Shown here in pieces: positions 1 through 8,092 of a DNA stretch of 64,000 nt. The notes under the pieces are model-generated. The model was not told where the DNA came from, ran no database searches, and saw nothing but the letters and a program-made list of their open reading frames with translations. Every line of letters starts with the position of its first letter. Position 1 is the first letter of the stretch. Position numbers and translations under genes: made by a program. Source of the stretch: Streptomyces sp. NBC_01298 (lineage in GTDB: Bacteria; Actinomycetota; Actinomycetes; Streptomycetales; Streptomycetaceae); NCBI RefSeq assembly GCF_035978755.1, contig NZ_CP108414.1:6634001-6698000 (forward strand). The letters are read 5' to 3'.

Positions 1-234
1 CGCACGCACCAGATCCGCGTGCACATGGCCGCGCACAAGCACCCCTGCGTCGGCGACCTGACCTACGGCGCCGACCCGACCGTCGCCAAGCGCCTCGGGC
101 TCACCCGGCAGTGGCTGCACGCGGTGCGGCTCGGGTTCGAGCACCCCTCGGACGGGCAGTGGGTCGAGTTCGCGAGCACCTACCCGGCGGACCTGCAGAA
201 CGCGCTGGACGTGATCCGCAAGGAGAGCGAGTGA
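1..234 (+). CDS. RluA-family pseudouridine synthase, C-terminal part
   Basis: Only the last 77 codons are present; the gene begins left of the window. The opening residues [10 protein letters not shown] and the following GD-x2-YG stretch are the C-terminal signature of RluA/RluD-type 23S rRNA pseudouridine synthases, where the Arg-rich HQIRVH segment contacts RNA. The end, [12 protein letters not shown], also fits. The catalytic Asp domain lies outside the window. The stop TGA (232-234) overlaps the GTG of the next gene, so the two are probably translationally coupled. The exact paralogue (RluD or another) cannot be decided from this fragment. Confidence 0.88.
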   Translation, partial: RTHQIRVHMAAHKHPCVGDLTYGADPTVAKRLGLTRQWLHAVRLGFEHPSDGQWVEFASTYPADLQNALDVIRKESE

Positions 235-713
235 CCGCGGGCGGTGGCGCCGGCGGCGTCGCCGTACGGGTCGTCGTCACGGACGAGGACCTGAAGGCCT
301 GCTTCGCCGTGCGGACCGAGGTGTTCGTGGTCGAGCAGTCGGTGCCGGAGTCGATCGAGTACGACGCGTACGACGAGATCGCGGTGCACGTGCTGGCCGA
401 GGGGCCGGACGGGATGCCGCTGGGCACCGGCCGGCTGCTGTACGGGCCGCGGGCCCTGGGCAAGACGGGCTCCCCGGAGGTCGGCTCGCTCGGACGGCTG
501 GCCGTGACCAAGTCCGCGCGCGGGCTGGGGGTCGGGGTCCTGTTGGTCAGGGCGATCGAGGCCGAGGCGGTTCGCCTGGGGCTTGCGGCCGTTGATCTGG
601 GCGCGCAGACCCATGCGATGGGGTTCTACGAGCGGCTCGGGTACGTGGCCTACGGGCCGGAGTTCCAGGACGCGGGGATTCCGCACCGGTCCATGCGGCG
701 CGCCCTGCCGTAG
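231..713 (+). CDS. GNAT-family N-acetyltransferase
   Basis: 160 aa from a GTG that overlaps the preceding stop (GTGA). The frame stays open upstream to 111, but only as a shadow of the preceding gene. The order [21 protein letters not shown], then [13 protein letters not shown], the acetyl-CoA loop [24 protein letters not shown] and DAGIPH matches the ElaA/YpeA-like group of Gcn5-related acetyltransferases throughout. The substrate cannot be inferred. A pseudouridine synthase-acetyltransferase pair suggests one transcript but not a shared pathway. Confidence 0.88.
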   Translation: MTAGGGAGGVAVRVVVTDEDLKACFAVRTEVFVVEQSVPESIEYDAYDEIAVHVLAEGPDGMPLGTGRLLYGPRALGKTGSPEVGSLGRLAVTKSARGLGVGVLLVRAIEAEAVRLGLAAVDLGAQTHAMGFYERLGYVAYGPEFQDAGIPHRSMRRALP

Positions 714-724
714 CCCGGCTGGGG

Positions 725-840
725 GTGAGCAGCCCTGCGGGGCCGTCCCCTACCCTCCCTTCCACCGTTCCCCGGGCTGCGCCCGGACCCCCTGCGGCTC
801 CGCCCCAGAGCCCGCGCCTCAAACGCCGGCGAGGCTGGAT
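725..840. repeat. Dispersed Streptomyces-type intergenic repeat, copy A
   Basis: Starts GTGAGCAGCCCTGCGGGG and ends CAAACGCCGGCGAGGCTGGA, with an internal GCTGCGCCCGGACCCC module. Nearly the same sequence recurs at 23955-24069 (same strand), and shorter forms occur at 7941-8092. It fills most of the gap between the GNAT gene and the antiporter. An open frame runs through it but has no coding character. Confidence 0.85.
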
Positions 841-898
841 GTGGGGGAGTCCGACACGCAGTGCGGTCTGCGGCGCCGGGCGCCGTGGCTGGCAGTGT

Positions 899-2497
899 GT
901 GGGAGTGGATCAGCTCCTGCTGTTGTTCGTGTTGTTGCTCGGGGCCGTGGTGACGGTGCCGCTCGGGGACCGGTTGGGGCTGCCCTCGCCGGTGTTGATG
1001 ACGCTCGGCGGGGTGGTGCTCGCCCTGGTGCCCGTGGTGCCCAATGTCGACATCCCGCCCGAGTACATCCTGCCGCTCGTACTGCCCCCGCTGCTGTACG
1101 CCTCCGTGCAGCGGACCTCCTGGCGGCAGTTCGCCGCCAACGTACGGCCCATCCTGCTGCTGGCCGTCGCCCTCGTCTTCGTGACCACGGTGGCCGTCGC
1201 CTGGACCGCGCACGCCCTCGTGCCGGGGCTCTCGATCGCCGCGGCCGTCGCGCTCGGGGCGCTCGTGGCCCCGCCCGACCCCGTCGCCGCCACCGCCGTG
1301 GCCGGGTCGCTCGGGCTGCCCCGGCGCATGGTGTCGATCCTGGAGGGCGAGGGGCTCTTCAACGACGTCACCGCCATCGTGCTCTACCACGTGGCCATCG
1401 CCGCCGCCGTCAGCGGCAGCTTCTCCTGGCCCGAGGCGCTCGGGGAGTTCGTGCTGTCGGCCGTCGTGGCCGTCGCGGTGGGGCTCGGGCTCGGCTGGGC
1501 CACCAACCGGCTCATGGGGCGGCTCGGCGATGCCACGCTCCAGATCGGGCTGACCCTGCTCGTGCCGTTCGTGGCGTACGTACTGGCCGAGGAGTTCTCG
1601 GGCTCCGGCGTGCTGGCCGTACTCACCACGGCGCTGTTCCTCGCCGAGTACGCGACCGACGCCGACGACGTGCTGGGCCGGCTCGCCGGGCACACGTTCT
1701 GGGAGGTCGTCGACATGCTGGTCACCGGTGTGGCCTTCGGGCTCATCGGGCTGGAGCTGCATCACGTGTTCGGGTCGGCCCAGGGGCGGGGCTGGGAGAT
1801 GGCCGGGTGGGGGGCGGCCGTGGTCGCGGTGGTGGTCGGCGTACGGCTGGTGTGGCTGCTGCCGGCCGGCTGGCTCGCGAAACGGCTCCACTCGCGGCGC
1901 GACTACGAGGAGGAGATCCCGCTGAGCTGGCGGGAGTCCGTGGTGATGTGGTGGGCGGGCATGCGGGGCGTGGCCTCGGTGGCGCTCGCGCTCGCCATTC
2001 CCTTCAAGACCGACGCGGGCGATCCCTTCCCGGCCCGGCAGGAGATCGTCTTCATCGCCTTCGCCGTGATCATGAGCACCCTGGTGGTCCAGGGGCTGAC
2101 CCTGCCGTGGCTGGTCCGCCGGCTCGGCGTGGAGGCCGACACGGACGCGGAGGCGGACATCGCCCGCGCGCTCGCGATCCGCGCCGCCAAGGCCGCGAAG
2201 CGGCGGCTGAAGGAGATCGAGGAAGTGGAGGACCTGCCCGAGGACCTGGTGGAGGTGCTCTACCGCAGGGCGTACGACGTGGGCGCCAGGATCAGCCCGG
2301 ACATGGTGGACGAGGAGCGGCGGGAGGCGTACGCGAAGCGGGTGGAGCGGATCCGCGACGTGCAGCGCATCCAGCGGGAGATGATGTCCGCCGCCCGGCA
2401 CGAGGTGCTGGCCGCGCGCAGCGAACCGGGCGCCGATCCGGAGATCGTCGACCGGGTGCTCCGGCACCTGGACGTCCGCAGCCTGCGCAATCCGTAG
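899..2497 (+). CDS. Na+/H+ antiporter, CPA1 family
   Basis: 532 aa from GTG 899; GTG 905 is an equal alternative. The frame is open back to 725, but that part is dispersed repeat. The first ~420 residues are a series of hydrophobic helices. They carry the CPA1 hallmarks APPDPVAATAV (residues ~120-130) and EGLFNDVTAIV, whose Asn-Asp pair is the ion-binding site of electroneutral CPA1 exchangers. About 130 charged residues follow as a cytoplasmic tail. Expected role: proton-driven Na+ extrusion and pH homeostasis at the membrane. The gene appears monocistronic. Confidence 0.92.
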   Translation: MGVDQLLLLFVLLLGAVVTVPLGDRLGLPSPVLMTLGGVVLALVPVVPNVDIPPEYILPLVLPPLLYASVQRTSWRQFAANVRPILLLAVALVFVTTVAVAWTAHALVPGLSIAAAVALGALVAPPDPVAATAVAGSLGLPRRMVSILEGEGLFNDVTAIVLYHVAIAAAVSGSFSWPEALGEFVLSAVVAVAVGLGLGWATNRLMGRLGDATLQIGLTLLVPFVAYVLAEEFSGSGVLAVLTTALFLAEYATDADDVLGRLAGHTFWEVVDMLVTGVAFGLIGLELHHVFGSAQGRGWEMAGWGAAVVAVVVGVRLVWLLPAGWLAKRLHSRRDYEEEIPLSWRESVVMWWAGMRGVASVALALAIPFKTDAGDPFPARQEIVFIAFAVIMSTLVVQGLTLPWLVRRLGVEADTDAEADIARALAIRAAKAAKRRLKEIEEVEDLPEDLVEVLYRRAYDVGARISPDMVDEERREAYAKRVERIRDVQRIQREMMSAARHEVLAARSEPGADPEIVDRVLRHLDVRSLRNP

Positions 2498-2654
2498 ATC
2501 TTGGGGGGTGGGTGTCGGCGCGGCGTTCACTGGTTCGCCTGCGCAACCGGAGGCCGTAGACGCCGGTCATGACCATGGCATATCTTCGGTCGGCTCGGGC
2601 CGCCCATCGGGTGGCCCTTTACGTGTCATACGTTCCCGTGGGGGGTACTCCGTC

Positions 2655-3353
2655 ATGTCCCAGTTGTCCGCGACGCCACTGCCGAAGCCTGCCGGGGGGC
2701 TCCGTTCACCGCAGGGGCTGGCGAGGGCGCTGACCGTGCTTCTGTCCCTCGAAGCCGGGGTCGGGCTCCTGTCGGCCGGGTCCGGCATTTACGCCCGGCA
2801 GCTGATGGAGGACCTGATCGCCGATCCCGGGAGCGTCGCGGAGGACCGCCTCGACTGGGTCGACAACTTCCAGATGGTGCTCGCGTCCGGGTGGAACCTC
2901 CTCGGGCTGGCGCTGGCCGTGGTCTTCCTCATCTGGTTCCACCGGGTCCGCCTCAACGGCCAGGCGTTCCGCCCCGACGGCTTCAGCCAGAGCGTCGGCT
3001 GGGCCATCGGCGGCTGGTTCGTCCCGATCGCGAACTTCGTGCTCCCGTACCGGGTGGCGCTGGAGACCTGGGAGGCCAGCGTCCAGAACGCGCCCGACGG
3101 CTCCTTCCGCCGGATCTCGGCTTCCCCGGTGACCGCGTGGTGGGTGCTGTACTCCTTCAGCTGGGTGCTCAGGATCTACGTCCGACTTCAGAACCAGCCG
3201 GAGACGGCCGAGGAGTTCAGCGAGTACTTCGCCCTCGGTGCGGCGGCGGACCTGAGCACCGCGGCGGCCGCCGTGCTCGCCGTTCTCTTCGTGCGCAAGC
3301 TGACCGTGCTCCAGGAGGTCAGGGTCGTGCACGGGCCGAACGCCACCGCCTGA
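2655..3353 (+). CDS. DUF4328 membrane protein
   Basis: 232 aa from ATG 2655. Four or five hydrophobic segments are visible. The core FLIWFHRVRLN followed by GWAIGGWFVPIANFVLPYR is the signature of DUF4328, a family of unknown function that is abundant and multi-copy in actinomycetes. The frame is open further upstream, but that stretch overlaps the end of the antiporter gene in another frame and is not coding-like. Nothing in the context assigns a role. It is convergent with the following gene and separated from it by a hairpin. Confidence 0.82.
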   Translation: MSQLSATPLPKPAGGLRSPQGLARALTVLLSLEAGVGLLSAGSGIYARQLMEDLIADPGSVAEDRLDWVDNFQMVLASGWNLLGLALAVVFLIWFHRVRLNGQAFRPDGFSQSVGWAIGGWFVPIANFVLPYRVALETWEASVQNAPDGSFRRISASPVTAWWVLYSFSWVLRIYVRLQNQPETAEEFSEYFALGAAADLSTAAAAVLAVLFVRKLTVLQEVRVVHGPNATA

Positions 3354-3385
3354 CCCGGTGGCCGCAAGCGGCTGCGGCCACCGGG
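3354..3385. terminator. Bidirectional hairpin terminator
   Basis: Perfect 13-bp stem CCCGGTGGCCGCA / TGCGGCCACCGGG with a 6-nt loop. It lies in the 39-bp gap between two convergent genes. There is no T-run, as is usual for Streptomyces. Confidence 0.75.
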
Positions 3386-3392
3386 CGTGGCC

Positions 3393-4487
3393 TCAGACCT
3401 GGTAGCGGTCCGGGGCGAAGAGGTGGAGGTGGGCGGCTATCCACTCCGAGGTGCGGGTCAGGCCCTCCTGGAGGGAGACCTCGGGCTTCCAGCCGGCCCA
3501 GTCGCGGGCCCGGGTGTTGTCCGACAGCAGGCGCTGCACCTCGCTGCCCGCGGGACGCAGCCGGGCCGGGTCGACGACCACCTCCGCGTCCCGGCCCGAG
3601 GCCGTGATCAGGGCGCGGGCCAGGTCGCCGATGGAGATCTCCTCCCCGGTGCCGAGGTTGACCACCTCGCCCAGGGCCCGGTCGCATTCCGCGACGGCGA
3701 GGAAGCCCGCGGCGGTGTCGGTGACGTAGGTGAAGTCCCGGGTGGGCGTCAGGGAGCCGAGGCGGACCTCGCGGGCGCCCGAGTGGAGCTGGGCCAGGAT
3801 GGTGGGGATGACCGCGCGGGCCGACTGGCGGGGGCCGTAGGTGTTGAACGGCCGGACCACCGTCACCGGCAGCTCGAAGGCGTGGTGGAAGGAGAGCGCC
3901 ATCATGTCCGAGCCGATCTTCGACGCGGAGTACGGGGACTGCGGCTGGAGCGGGTGGCTCTCGGAGATCGGGGCCGTCAGGGCCGTGCCGTAGACCTCGC
4001 TGGTGGAGGTGTGGACGAGCCGGCGCACGCCGTGGCGGCGGCAGGCCTCGGCCATGTTCTCGGTACCGGTGACGTTGGTCTGGACGTACGCGCCGGGCGA
4101 GGCGTAGCTGTACGGGATCCCGATCAGCGCCGCCAGGTGGAAGACCGTGTCGCAGCCGGCCACCGCGTCGCTGACCCGGCCCGCGTCGCGGACGTCGCCG
4201 GCCCACATCTCCACCGGGCCGCCCGGGTCGGCCAGGTACCGGGCCAGGTGGCCCTTCTCGGCGTACGGCTTGTAGTGCACGAAGGCGCGCACCTTCGCGC
4301 CCCGCGCGACCAGCAGGTCGACGAGCGTGGAGCCGATGAACCCCTCGGCGCCGGTGACCAGGACCGTACGGCCGCTCCAGTCGGCGGGGGTGCGCGCCGG
4401 GGTGAGGGCGAGCGTGGGGGTGGGCTCGGGCGTGGGCTCGGGCGTGTGGACGTGCGTGTGGACGTGCGTGGGGACGTGCGTGGTCAT
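3393..4487 (-). CDS. LegB-like NAD-dependent nucleotide-sugar 4,6-dehydratase/epimerase
   Basis: 364 aa extended SDR protein. The Rossmann motif GAEGFIG is at about residues 40-46. The catalytic set is STSEVYG ... SPYSASK (Ser/Thr, Tyr-x3-Lys). Blocks HLAALIGIPYSY, RPFNTYGPRQSARAVIPT and TRDFTYV read like LegB-type 4,6-dehydratases of legionaminic-acid synthesis more than like generic GalE or RmlB. The ATG shares ATGA with the stop of the upstream MurG-like gene, which fixes the start. The first ~30 residues are a low-complexity His/Thr/Pro leader encoded by 12-bp DNA repeats and absent from typical family members. No other legionaminate gene is nearby, so the product sugar is unknown. Confidence 0.8.
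   Translation of the reverse strand: MTTHVPTHVHTHVHTPEPTPEPTPTLALTPARTPADWSGRTVLVTGAEGFIGSTLVDLLVARGAKVRAFVHYKPYAEKGHLARYLADPGGPVEMWAGDVRDAGRVSDAVAGCDTVFHLAALIGIPYSYASPGAYVQTNVTGTENMAEACRRHGVRRLVHTSTSEVYGTALTAPISESHPLQPQSPYSASKIGSDMMALSFHHAFELPVTVVRPFNTYGPRQSARAVIPTILAQLHSGAREVRLGSLTPTRDFTYVTDTAAGFLAVAECDRALGEVVNLGTGEEISIGDLARALITASGRDAEVVVDPARLRPAGSEVQRLLSDNTRARDWAGWKPEVSLQEGLTRTSEWIAAHLHLFAPDRYQV
4420..4479. repeat. Five tandem 12-bp units in the dehydratase leader
   Basis: Two copies of GTGGGCTCGGGC followed by two of GTGTGGACGTGC and one GTGGGGACGTGC (plus-strand reading), end to end. They lie inside the minus-strand dehydratase gene just after its start codon and encode alternating His-Val-His-Thr and Pro-Glu-Pro-Thr units. 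The 12-bp period keeps the frame, so copy number can change without truncating the enzyme. Confidence 0.85.
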
Positions 4488-5674
4488 ACGAGCTCCAGGT
4501 GAGTGGGGGAGAAGGAGGGGAAGCCGGCGACCCGCAGGACCTGCGAGGCCAGCAGTTCGGCGGCCCGTGCGTGCGGGCCCGGATCGGCGGCGCCGGCCAT
4601 CGCCGCCAGCCGCGCCGGGTCGGCCAGCAACGGGGCGAGCAGCTCCGCGAGGCGCTCGGCCGTGGCCTCGGCGTCCGCCAGCAGGAGGCCGGCGCCCGCG
4701 TCGGACAGCACCCGGGCGTTGTGCGTCTGGTGGTCGCCCGGGGCGTACGGGTAGGGGACCAGGACCGCGGGGACCCCGGTCGCGGCGAGTTCGGCCACCG
4801 TCGCCGAGCCCGCCCGGCACACCACCAGGTCGGCGGCCGCGTAGACCAGGTCCATCCGGTCCAGGTACGCCACGGCCCGCGCGATCCGCCCCCCGCCGGA
4901 GGCGGACAGGGCGGCCAGCGTGTCCGAGAGCGTCGCCGGACCCGTCTTGATCAGCAGCTGTACGTCCTCCCGCGCCTGCCAGGCGGCCGCCAGCCCGGCC
5001 GCGGCCGAGGTCAGGCGCACGGCGCCCAGGCTGCCGCCGTTGAACACCACCAGCCGCCGCCCGTCCGGCACCCCGAGCTCCCGCCGGGCCTCCGCGCGCA
5101 GGGCGGCCCGCTCGGGGCGGGACAGCTCGGCCAGGCCCGACAGCGCGGCGGAGATGGGCATTCCGGTGGTCAGCGCCCGCGCCCCGCCCGCCAGGTGCTC
5201 CCGGCTGCGGTCGAAGGCCACCGCCATGTGCGGGGTCAGGCGGGCCGCGAACTGGTTCGCCCGGCCCGGTACCGCGTTGGACTCGTGGATCACCGCCGGC
5301 AGTCCGGCCAGCCGGGCCCCGAGCACGGCGGGCGCGCTCGGATAGCCGCCCATGCCGACGGCCACGTGCGCGCCCTGGGCCCGGATCACGGCCCGCGCCT
5401 GCCCGGCCGAGCGCAGCAGCGCCGCCGGGAGGAGGAAGCGCTTGGCGCCCAGCGCCGGGTCGAAGGGGATCATGTCCACGGTGTGCAGGCGGTAGCCGGC
5501 GGCCGGGATCAGCTCGGTCTCCAGCCCGCGTTCGGTGCCGATGAACGAGATCGTCGCGCCCGGGACGGCGGCGCGCAGCGCCTCCGCCAGGGCGAGGCCG
5601 GGATAGATGTGGCCGCCGGTGCCGCCCGCACCGATCACGACGGAGAGCGCTGAGGGGGAGGATGAGGAGGTCAT
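4484..5674 (-). CDS. MurG-like glycosyltransferase (murG paralogue)
   Basis: 396 aa, about MurG size. The N-domain lipid-phosphate loop GAGGTGGHIYPGLALAEAL is at residues 15-33. VGMGGYPSAPAVLGARLAG and VIHESNAVPGRANQFAARL follow, as in MurG. The C-domain has VFNGGSLGAVRL and the UDP-GlcNAc-binding block CRAGSATVAELAATGVPAVL-x-PYPYA. MurG adds GlcNAc to lipid I to make lipid II at the inner membrane face. This copy stands outside a dcw cluster and is coupled to a nucleotide-sugar dehydratase, so it is probably a specialised paralogue, perhaps with another donor or lipid acceptor. That is inference. Confidence 0.85.
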   Translation of the reverse strand: MTSSSSPSALSVVIGAGGTGGHIYPGLALAEALRAAVPGATISFIGTERGLETELIPAAGYRLHTVDMIPFDPALGAKRFLLPAALLRSAGQARAVIRAQGAHVAVGMGGYPSAPAVLGARLAGLPAVIHESNAVPGRANQFAARLTPHMAVAFDRSREHLAGGARALTTGMPISAALSGLAELSRPERAALRAEARRELGVPDGRRLVVFNGGSLGAVRLTSAAAGLAAAWQAREDVQLLIKTGPATLSDTLAALSASGGGRIARAVAYLDRMDLVYAAADLVVCRAGSATVAELAATGVPAVLVPYPYAPGDHQTHNARVLSDAGAGLLLADAEATAERLAELLAPLLADPARLAAMAGAADPGPHARAAELLASQVLRVAGFPSFSPTHLELV

Positions 5675-5696
5675 GGACGCAGACTTCCGGTGCGCC

Positions 5697-5720
5697 CTAA
5701 GAAGGTTCTAAGAGGTTCTC
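5697..5720. promoter_or_regulatory. Direct repeat with 11-bp period, candidate response-regulator box
   Basis: CTAAGAAGGTT (5697-5707) is followed directly by CTAAGAGGTTC (5708-5718). Half-sites 11 bp apart are the usual spacing for OmpR/PhoB-family dimers. The element sits in the 72-bp gap between the divergent MurG-like and response-regulator genes, so it could control both. It is AT-richer than its surroundings. Confidence 0.55.
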
Positions 5721-5746
5721 CCGGAGCATTTGGGAGGCTTTGCCGC

Positions 5747-6433
5747 ATGCAGCGGATTCTGGTGGTGGACGACGAGCCCGAGGTGCGGGCCGCCGTCGAG
5801 GACGGCCTCGCCGTCGAGGGGTACGAGGTGCGCGGCGCGGCCGACGGGCTGGCCGCGCTGTCCGAGGTGGCCCTCTGGCAGCCGGACGCGGTGGTCCTCG
5901 ACGTGATGATGCCGGTGCTGGACGGGCTCGCCGTCTGCCGGCAGCTGCGGGCGGTGGGCGACCGGACGCCCGTCCTCGTCCTCACGGCCCTGGACGCGGT
6001 GAGCGACCGGGTCGACGGGCTGGAGGCGGGCGCCGACGACTACCTGGTCAAACCGTTCGCGCTCGACGAGCTCGTGGCCCGGGTACGGGCCCTCCTGCGG
6101 CGGGCCGCCCCCGACGATCCGGCCGGGGGCGCGCCCGTGCTCGCGTACGGGGACCTCGTCCTCGACCCCGCCACCCGCACCGGGCGGCGCGGCGAACGGC
6201 CGCTGGAGTTCAGCCGCACCGAGTCGGCGCTCCTCGAACTGCTGCTGCGCCACCCCGGGCAGGTGCTGCCGCGCGAGCTGGTCCTGGAACTGGTGTGGGG
6301 CCGGGACTTCGGGCCGGACTCCAACTCCCTGGCCGTCTACGTCGGCTACCTGCGCCGCAAGCTGGAGGCGGGCGGCGAGCCCCGGCTGGTGCACACCGTG
6401 CACGGGGTCGGCTACCGGCTGGACGCCGCGTGA
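5747..6433 (+). CDS. OmpR-family response regulator
   Basis: 228 aa from ATG 5747. The receiver domain (1-~115) has acidic-pocket Asp residues in LVVDDEP, phospho-acceptor Asp52 in VLDVMMP and the conserved Lys in YLVKPF. The C-terminal winged helix (~130-228) has the typical RTESALLELLLRHPGQVLPR, NSLAVYVGYLRRKLE and HTVHGVGYRL blocks. The stop overlaps the GTG of the kinase gene. Regulation by its own product through the direct repeat just upstream is likely. The target genes may include the divergent glycosyltransferase/dehydratase pair. Confidence 0.95.
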   Translation: MQRILVVDDEPEVRAAVEDGLAVEGYEVRGAADGLAALSEVALWQPDAVVLDVMMPVLDGLAVCRQLRAVGDRTPVLVLTALDAVSDRVDGLEAGADDYLVKPFALDELVARVRALLRRAAPDDPAGGAPVLAYGDLVLDPATRTGRRGERPLEFSRTESALLELLLRHPGQVLPRELVLELVWGRDFGPDSNSLAVYVGYLRRKLEAGGEPRLVHTVHGVGYRLDAA

Positions 6434-7881
6434 GCGGGCGGGGATCCGGCGGGGGACCTGGCGGGGGACCTGGCGGGGGATCCGGGGCCGGCGCGGGGTG
6501 GCGGCGCAGGTGGCCGCTGCGGACCCGGCTGGCGCTGGCCGTCACCGCCGCGGTGGCCTTCGTGGCCCTCGGCGTGTGCACGGCCGCCTTCCTCGAAGGG
6601 CGCTCCGCGCTCTACCAGCAGCTCGACCTGAGCCTGACCCAGGCCGCCCGGCTCGCCGCGAAGCAGTACGGGGACTCCCCGCCCGGGACCGCCGCCTGGG
6701 ACTGCCGGTACCTGGCGGCGCCCGCCTGCGTCCAGATCGTCCCGGTCGACCCGCGCAAGGACCCGCGGGGAGGGGAGAACGCCTACCGGATGCCGGTGGC
6801 CCCGGCCACCCGGCTGGTGGCCGCCCGGGAACTGGCCCCCTTCTACACGGACATCGTCGTCGAGGGACATCCCGCGCGGATGCTCACCACCGACTTCCTC
6901 AAGGACCGGGCCCTCCAGGTCGCGGTGCGCTCCGACTCGGTGGAGACCGGCATCGACCGGGCCGCCCGCCGGCTCGCCGTCACCGCCGCGGGCGGAGTGC
7001 TGCTCGCCGCGCTGCTCGGGTACTGGGTCGCGCGGACGGGTCTGGCGCCGGTCACCCGGCTCACCGCCACCGCCGAGCGGATCGCCGCCACCCGGGATCC
7101 GAGACACCGGATCGAACTGCCGGCCCCCGGGCACGGCCGCGAGGACGAGATCACCCGGCTGGCCGGGAGCTTCAACACCATGCTCGGCGAGCTGGAGCAG
7201 TCCGTCACCGCGCAGCGGCGGCTCGTCGCGGACGCCTCGCACGAACTGCGGACCCCGCTGACCGCGCTGCGCACGAACGCGGAGCTGCTGGCCCGCGGGG
7301 ACCGGCTGACGGCGGAGCAGCGGGAACGGGCCTCGCTGGCGCTCGGGAGGCAGCTGCGGGAGGTGACGGGGCTGGTCAACGACCTGATCGAGCTGGCCCG
7401 CGACGAGGAGCCGCAGCTGCTGGTGGAACAGGTGCGGCTGGCTCCGCTGGTGGAGTACTGCGTGGGGGCCGCGCGGGCGCACTGGCCGGGGGTGGCGTTC
7501 CGGGTACGGGGGCCGTCCCGGGAGGAGGCCGTGGTGGTGGCGGGAGTGCCGGCGCGGCTGAGCCGGCTGCTGTCCAACCTGCTGGACAACGCGGCGAAGT
7601 TCAGCCCGGCCGGGGCGGAGGTGGAGGTGACGCTGGGCGTCCGGGGGGACGGTGGGGCGGAGGTGACCGTACGGGATCACGGGCCGGGGATCGCGGCGGG
7701 GGACCTGCCGTACGTCTTCGACCGGTTCTACCGGGCGGGGGCGGCGCGGGCCCTGCCGGGGTCCGGGCTGGGGCTGGCGATGGCTCGGCAGATTGCGCGG
7801 GCGCACGATGCGGAGCTCGTCGCCGAGGGTGCCCCGGGTGGGGGCGCGCTGTTCCGGCTGGTCTTCGCAGCTCCCGGCTGA
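6430..7881 (+). CDS. Sensor histidine kinase with HAMP domain
   Basis: 483 aa from GTG 6430, which overlaps the regulator stop (GTGA). After a Gly-rich leader made by a 12-bp DNA repeat comes TM1 (~34-53), an extracytoplasmic sensor region, TM2 (~183-202) and a HAMP linker. The HisKA motif VADASHELRTPLTALRTN places the phospho-His near residue 270. The ATPase boxes are NLLDNAAKF (N), VRDHGPGI (G1), FDRFYR (F) and GSGLGLAM (G2). It is the partner of the adjacent regulator. The sensor domain contains two Cys in a WDCRYLAAPACVQIV stretch, which might form a disulfide. The ligand is unknown. Confidence 0.94.
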   Translation: MSGRGSGGGPGGGPGGGSGAGAGWRRRWPLRTRLALAVTAAVAFVALGVCTAAFLEGRSALYQQLDLSLTQAARLAAKQYGDSPPGTAAWDCRYLAAPACVQIVPVDPRKDPRGGENAYRMPVAPATRLVAARELAPFYTDIVVEGHPARMLTTDFLKDRALQVAVRSDSVETGIDRAARRLAVTAAGGVLLAALLGYWVARTGLAPVTRLTATAERIAATRDPRHRIELPAPGHGREDEITRLAGSFNTMLGELEQSVTAQRRLVADASHELRTPLTALRTNAELLARGDRLTAEQRERASLALGRQLREVTGLVNDLIELARDEEPQLLVEQVRLAPLVEYCVGAARAHWPGVAFRVRGPSREEAVVVAGVPARLSRLLSNLLDNAAKFSPAGAEVEVTLGVRGDGGAEVTVRDHGPGIAAGDLPYVFDRFYRAGAARALPGSGLGLAMARQIARAHDAELVAEGAPGGGALFRLVFAAPG

Positions 7882-7940
7882 CGCCCGGCCTGGTCCCGGC
7901 CCCGCGGAGTCCCCGCTGCGACCTTTGCCGCTGCGCGGGC

Positions 7941-8092
7941 GGAGTTCCCCTACCCGCCCTTCGCCCGTTCCCCGGGCTCTGCCCGGACCCGGTCCTCAAA
8001 CGCCGGACGGGCTGGGGAGGGGCCCCGGGCTGTGCCCGGACCCCCTGGGGCTCCGCCCCAGACCCCGCTCCTCAAACGCCGGAGGGGCTGGA
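7941..8092. repeat. Dispersed Streptomyces-type repeat, copy B (two truncated units in tandem)
   Basis: Unit B1 (7941-8013) has CCCTACCCGCCCTTCGCC, a GTTCCCCGGGCT module and an end CAAACGCCGGACGGGCTGG. Unit B2 (8023-8092) repeats CCCGGGCTGTGCCCGGACCC, GGGGCTCCGCCCCAGACCCC and CAAACGCCGGAGGGGCTGGA. B2 runs into the 3' end of the minus-strand mscS-like gene and provides its stop codon. Confidence 0.85.

Noticed and set aside
725..898. N-terminal extension of the Na+/H+ antiporter frame
   Set aside because: It lies in dispersed repeat A and has no coding character; the hydrophobic protein begins at GTG 899/905.
3393..7881. Vancomycin-resistance-type cluster
   Set aside because: A two-component system next to a cell-wall enzyme suggested it, but no VanH/VanA/VanX-like genes are present.
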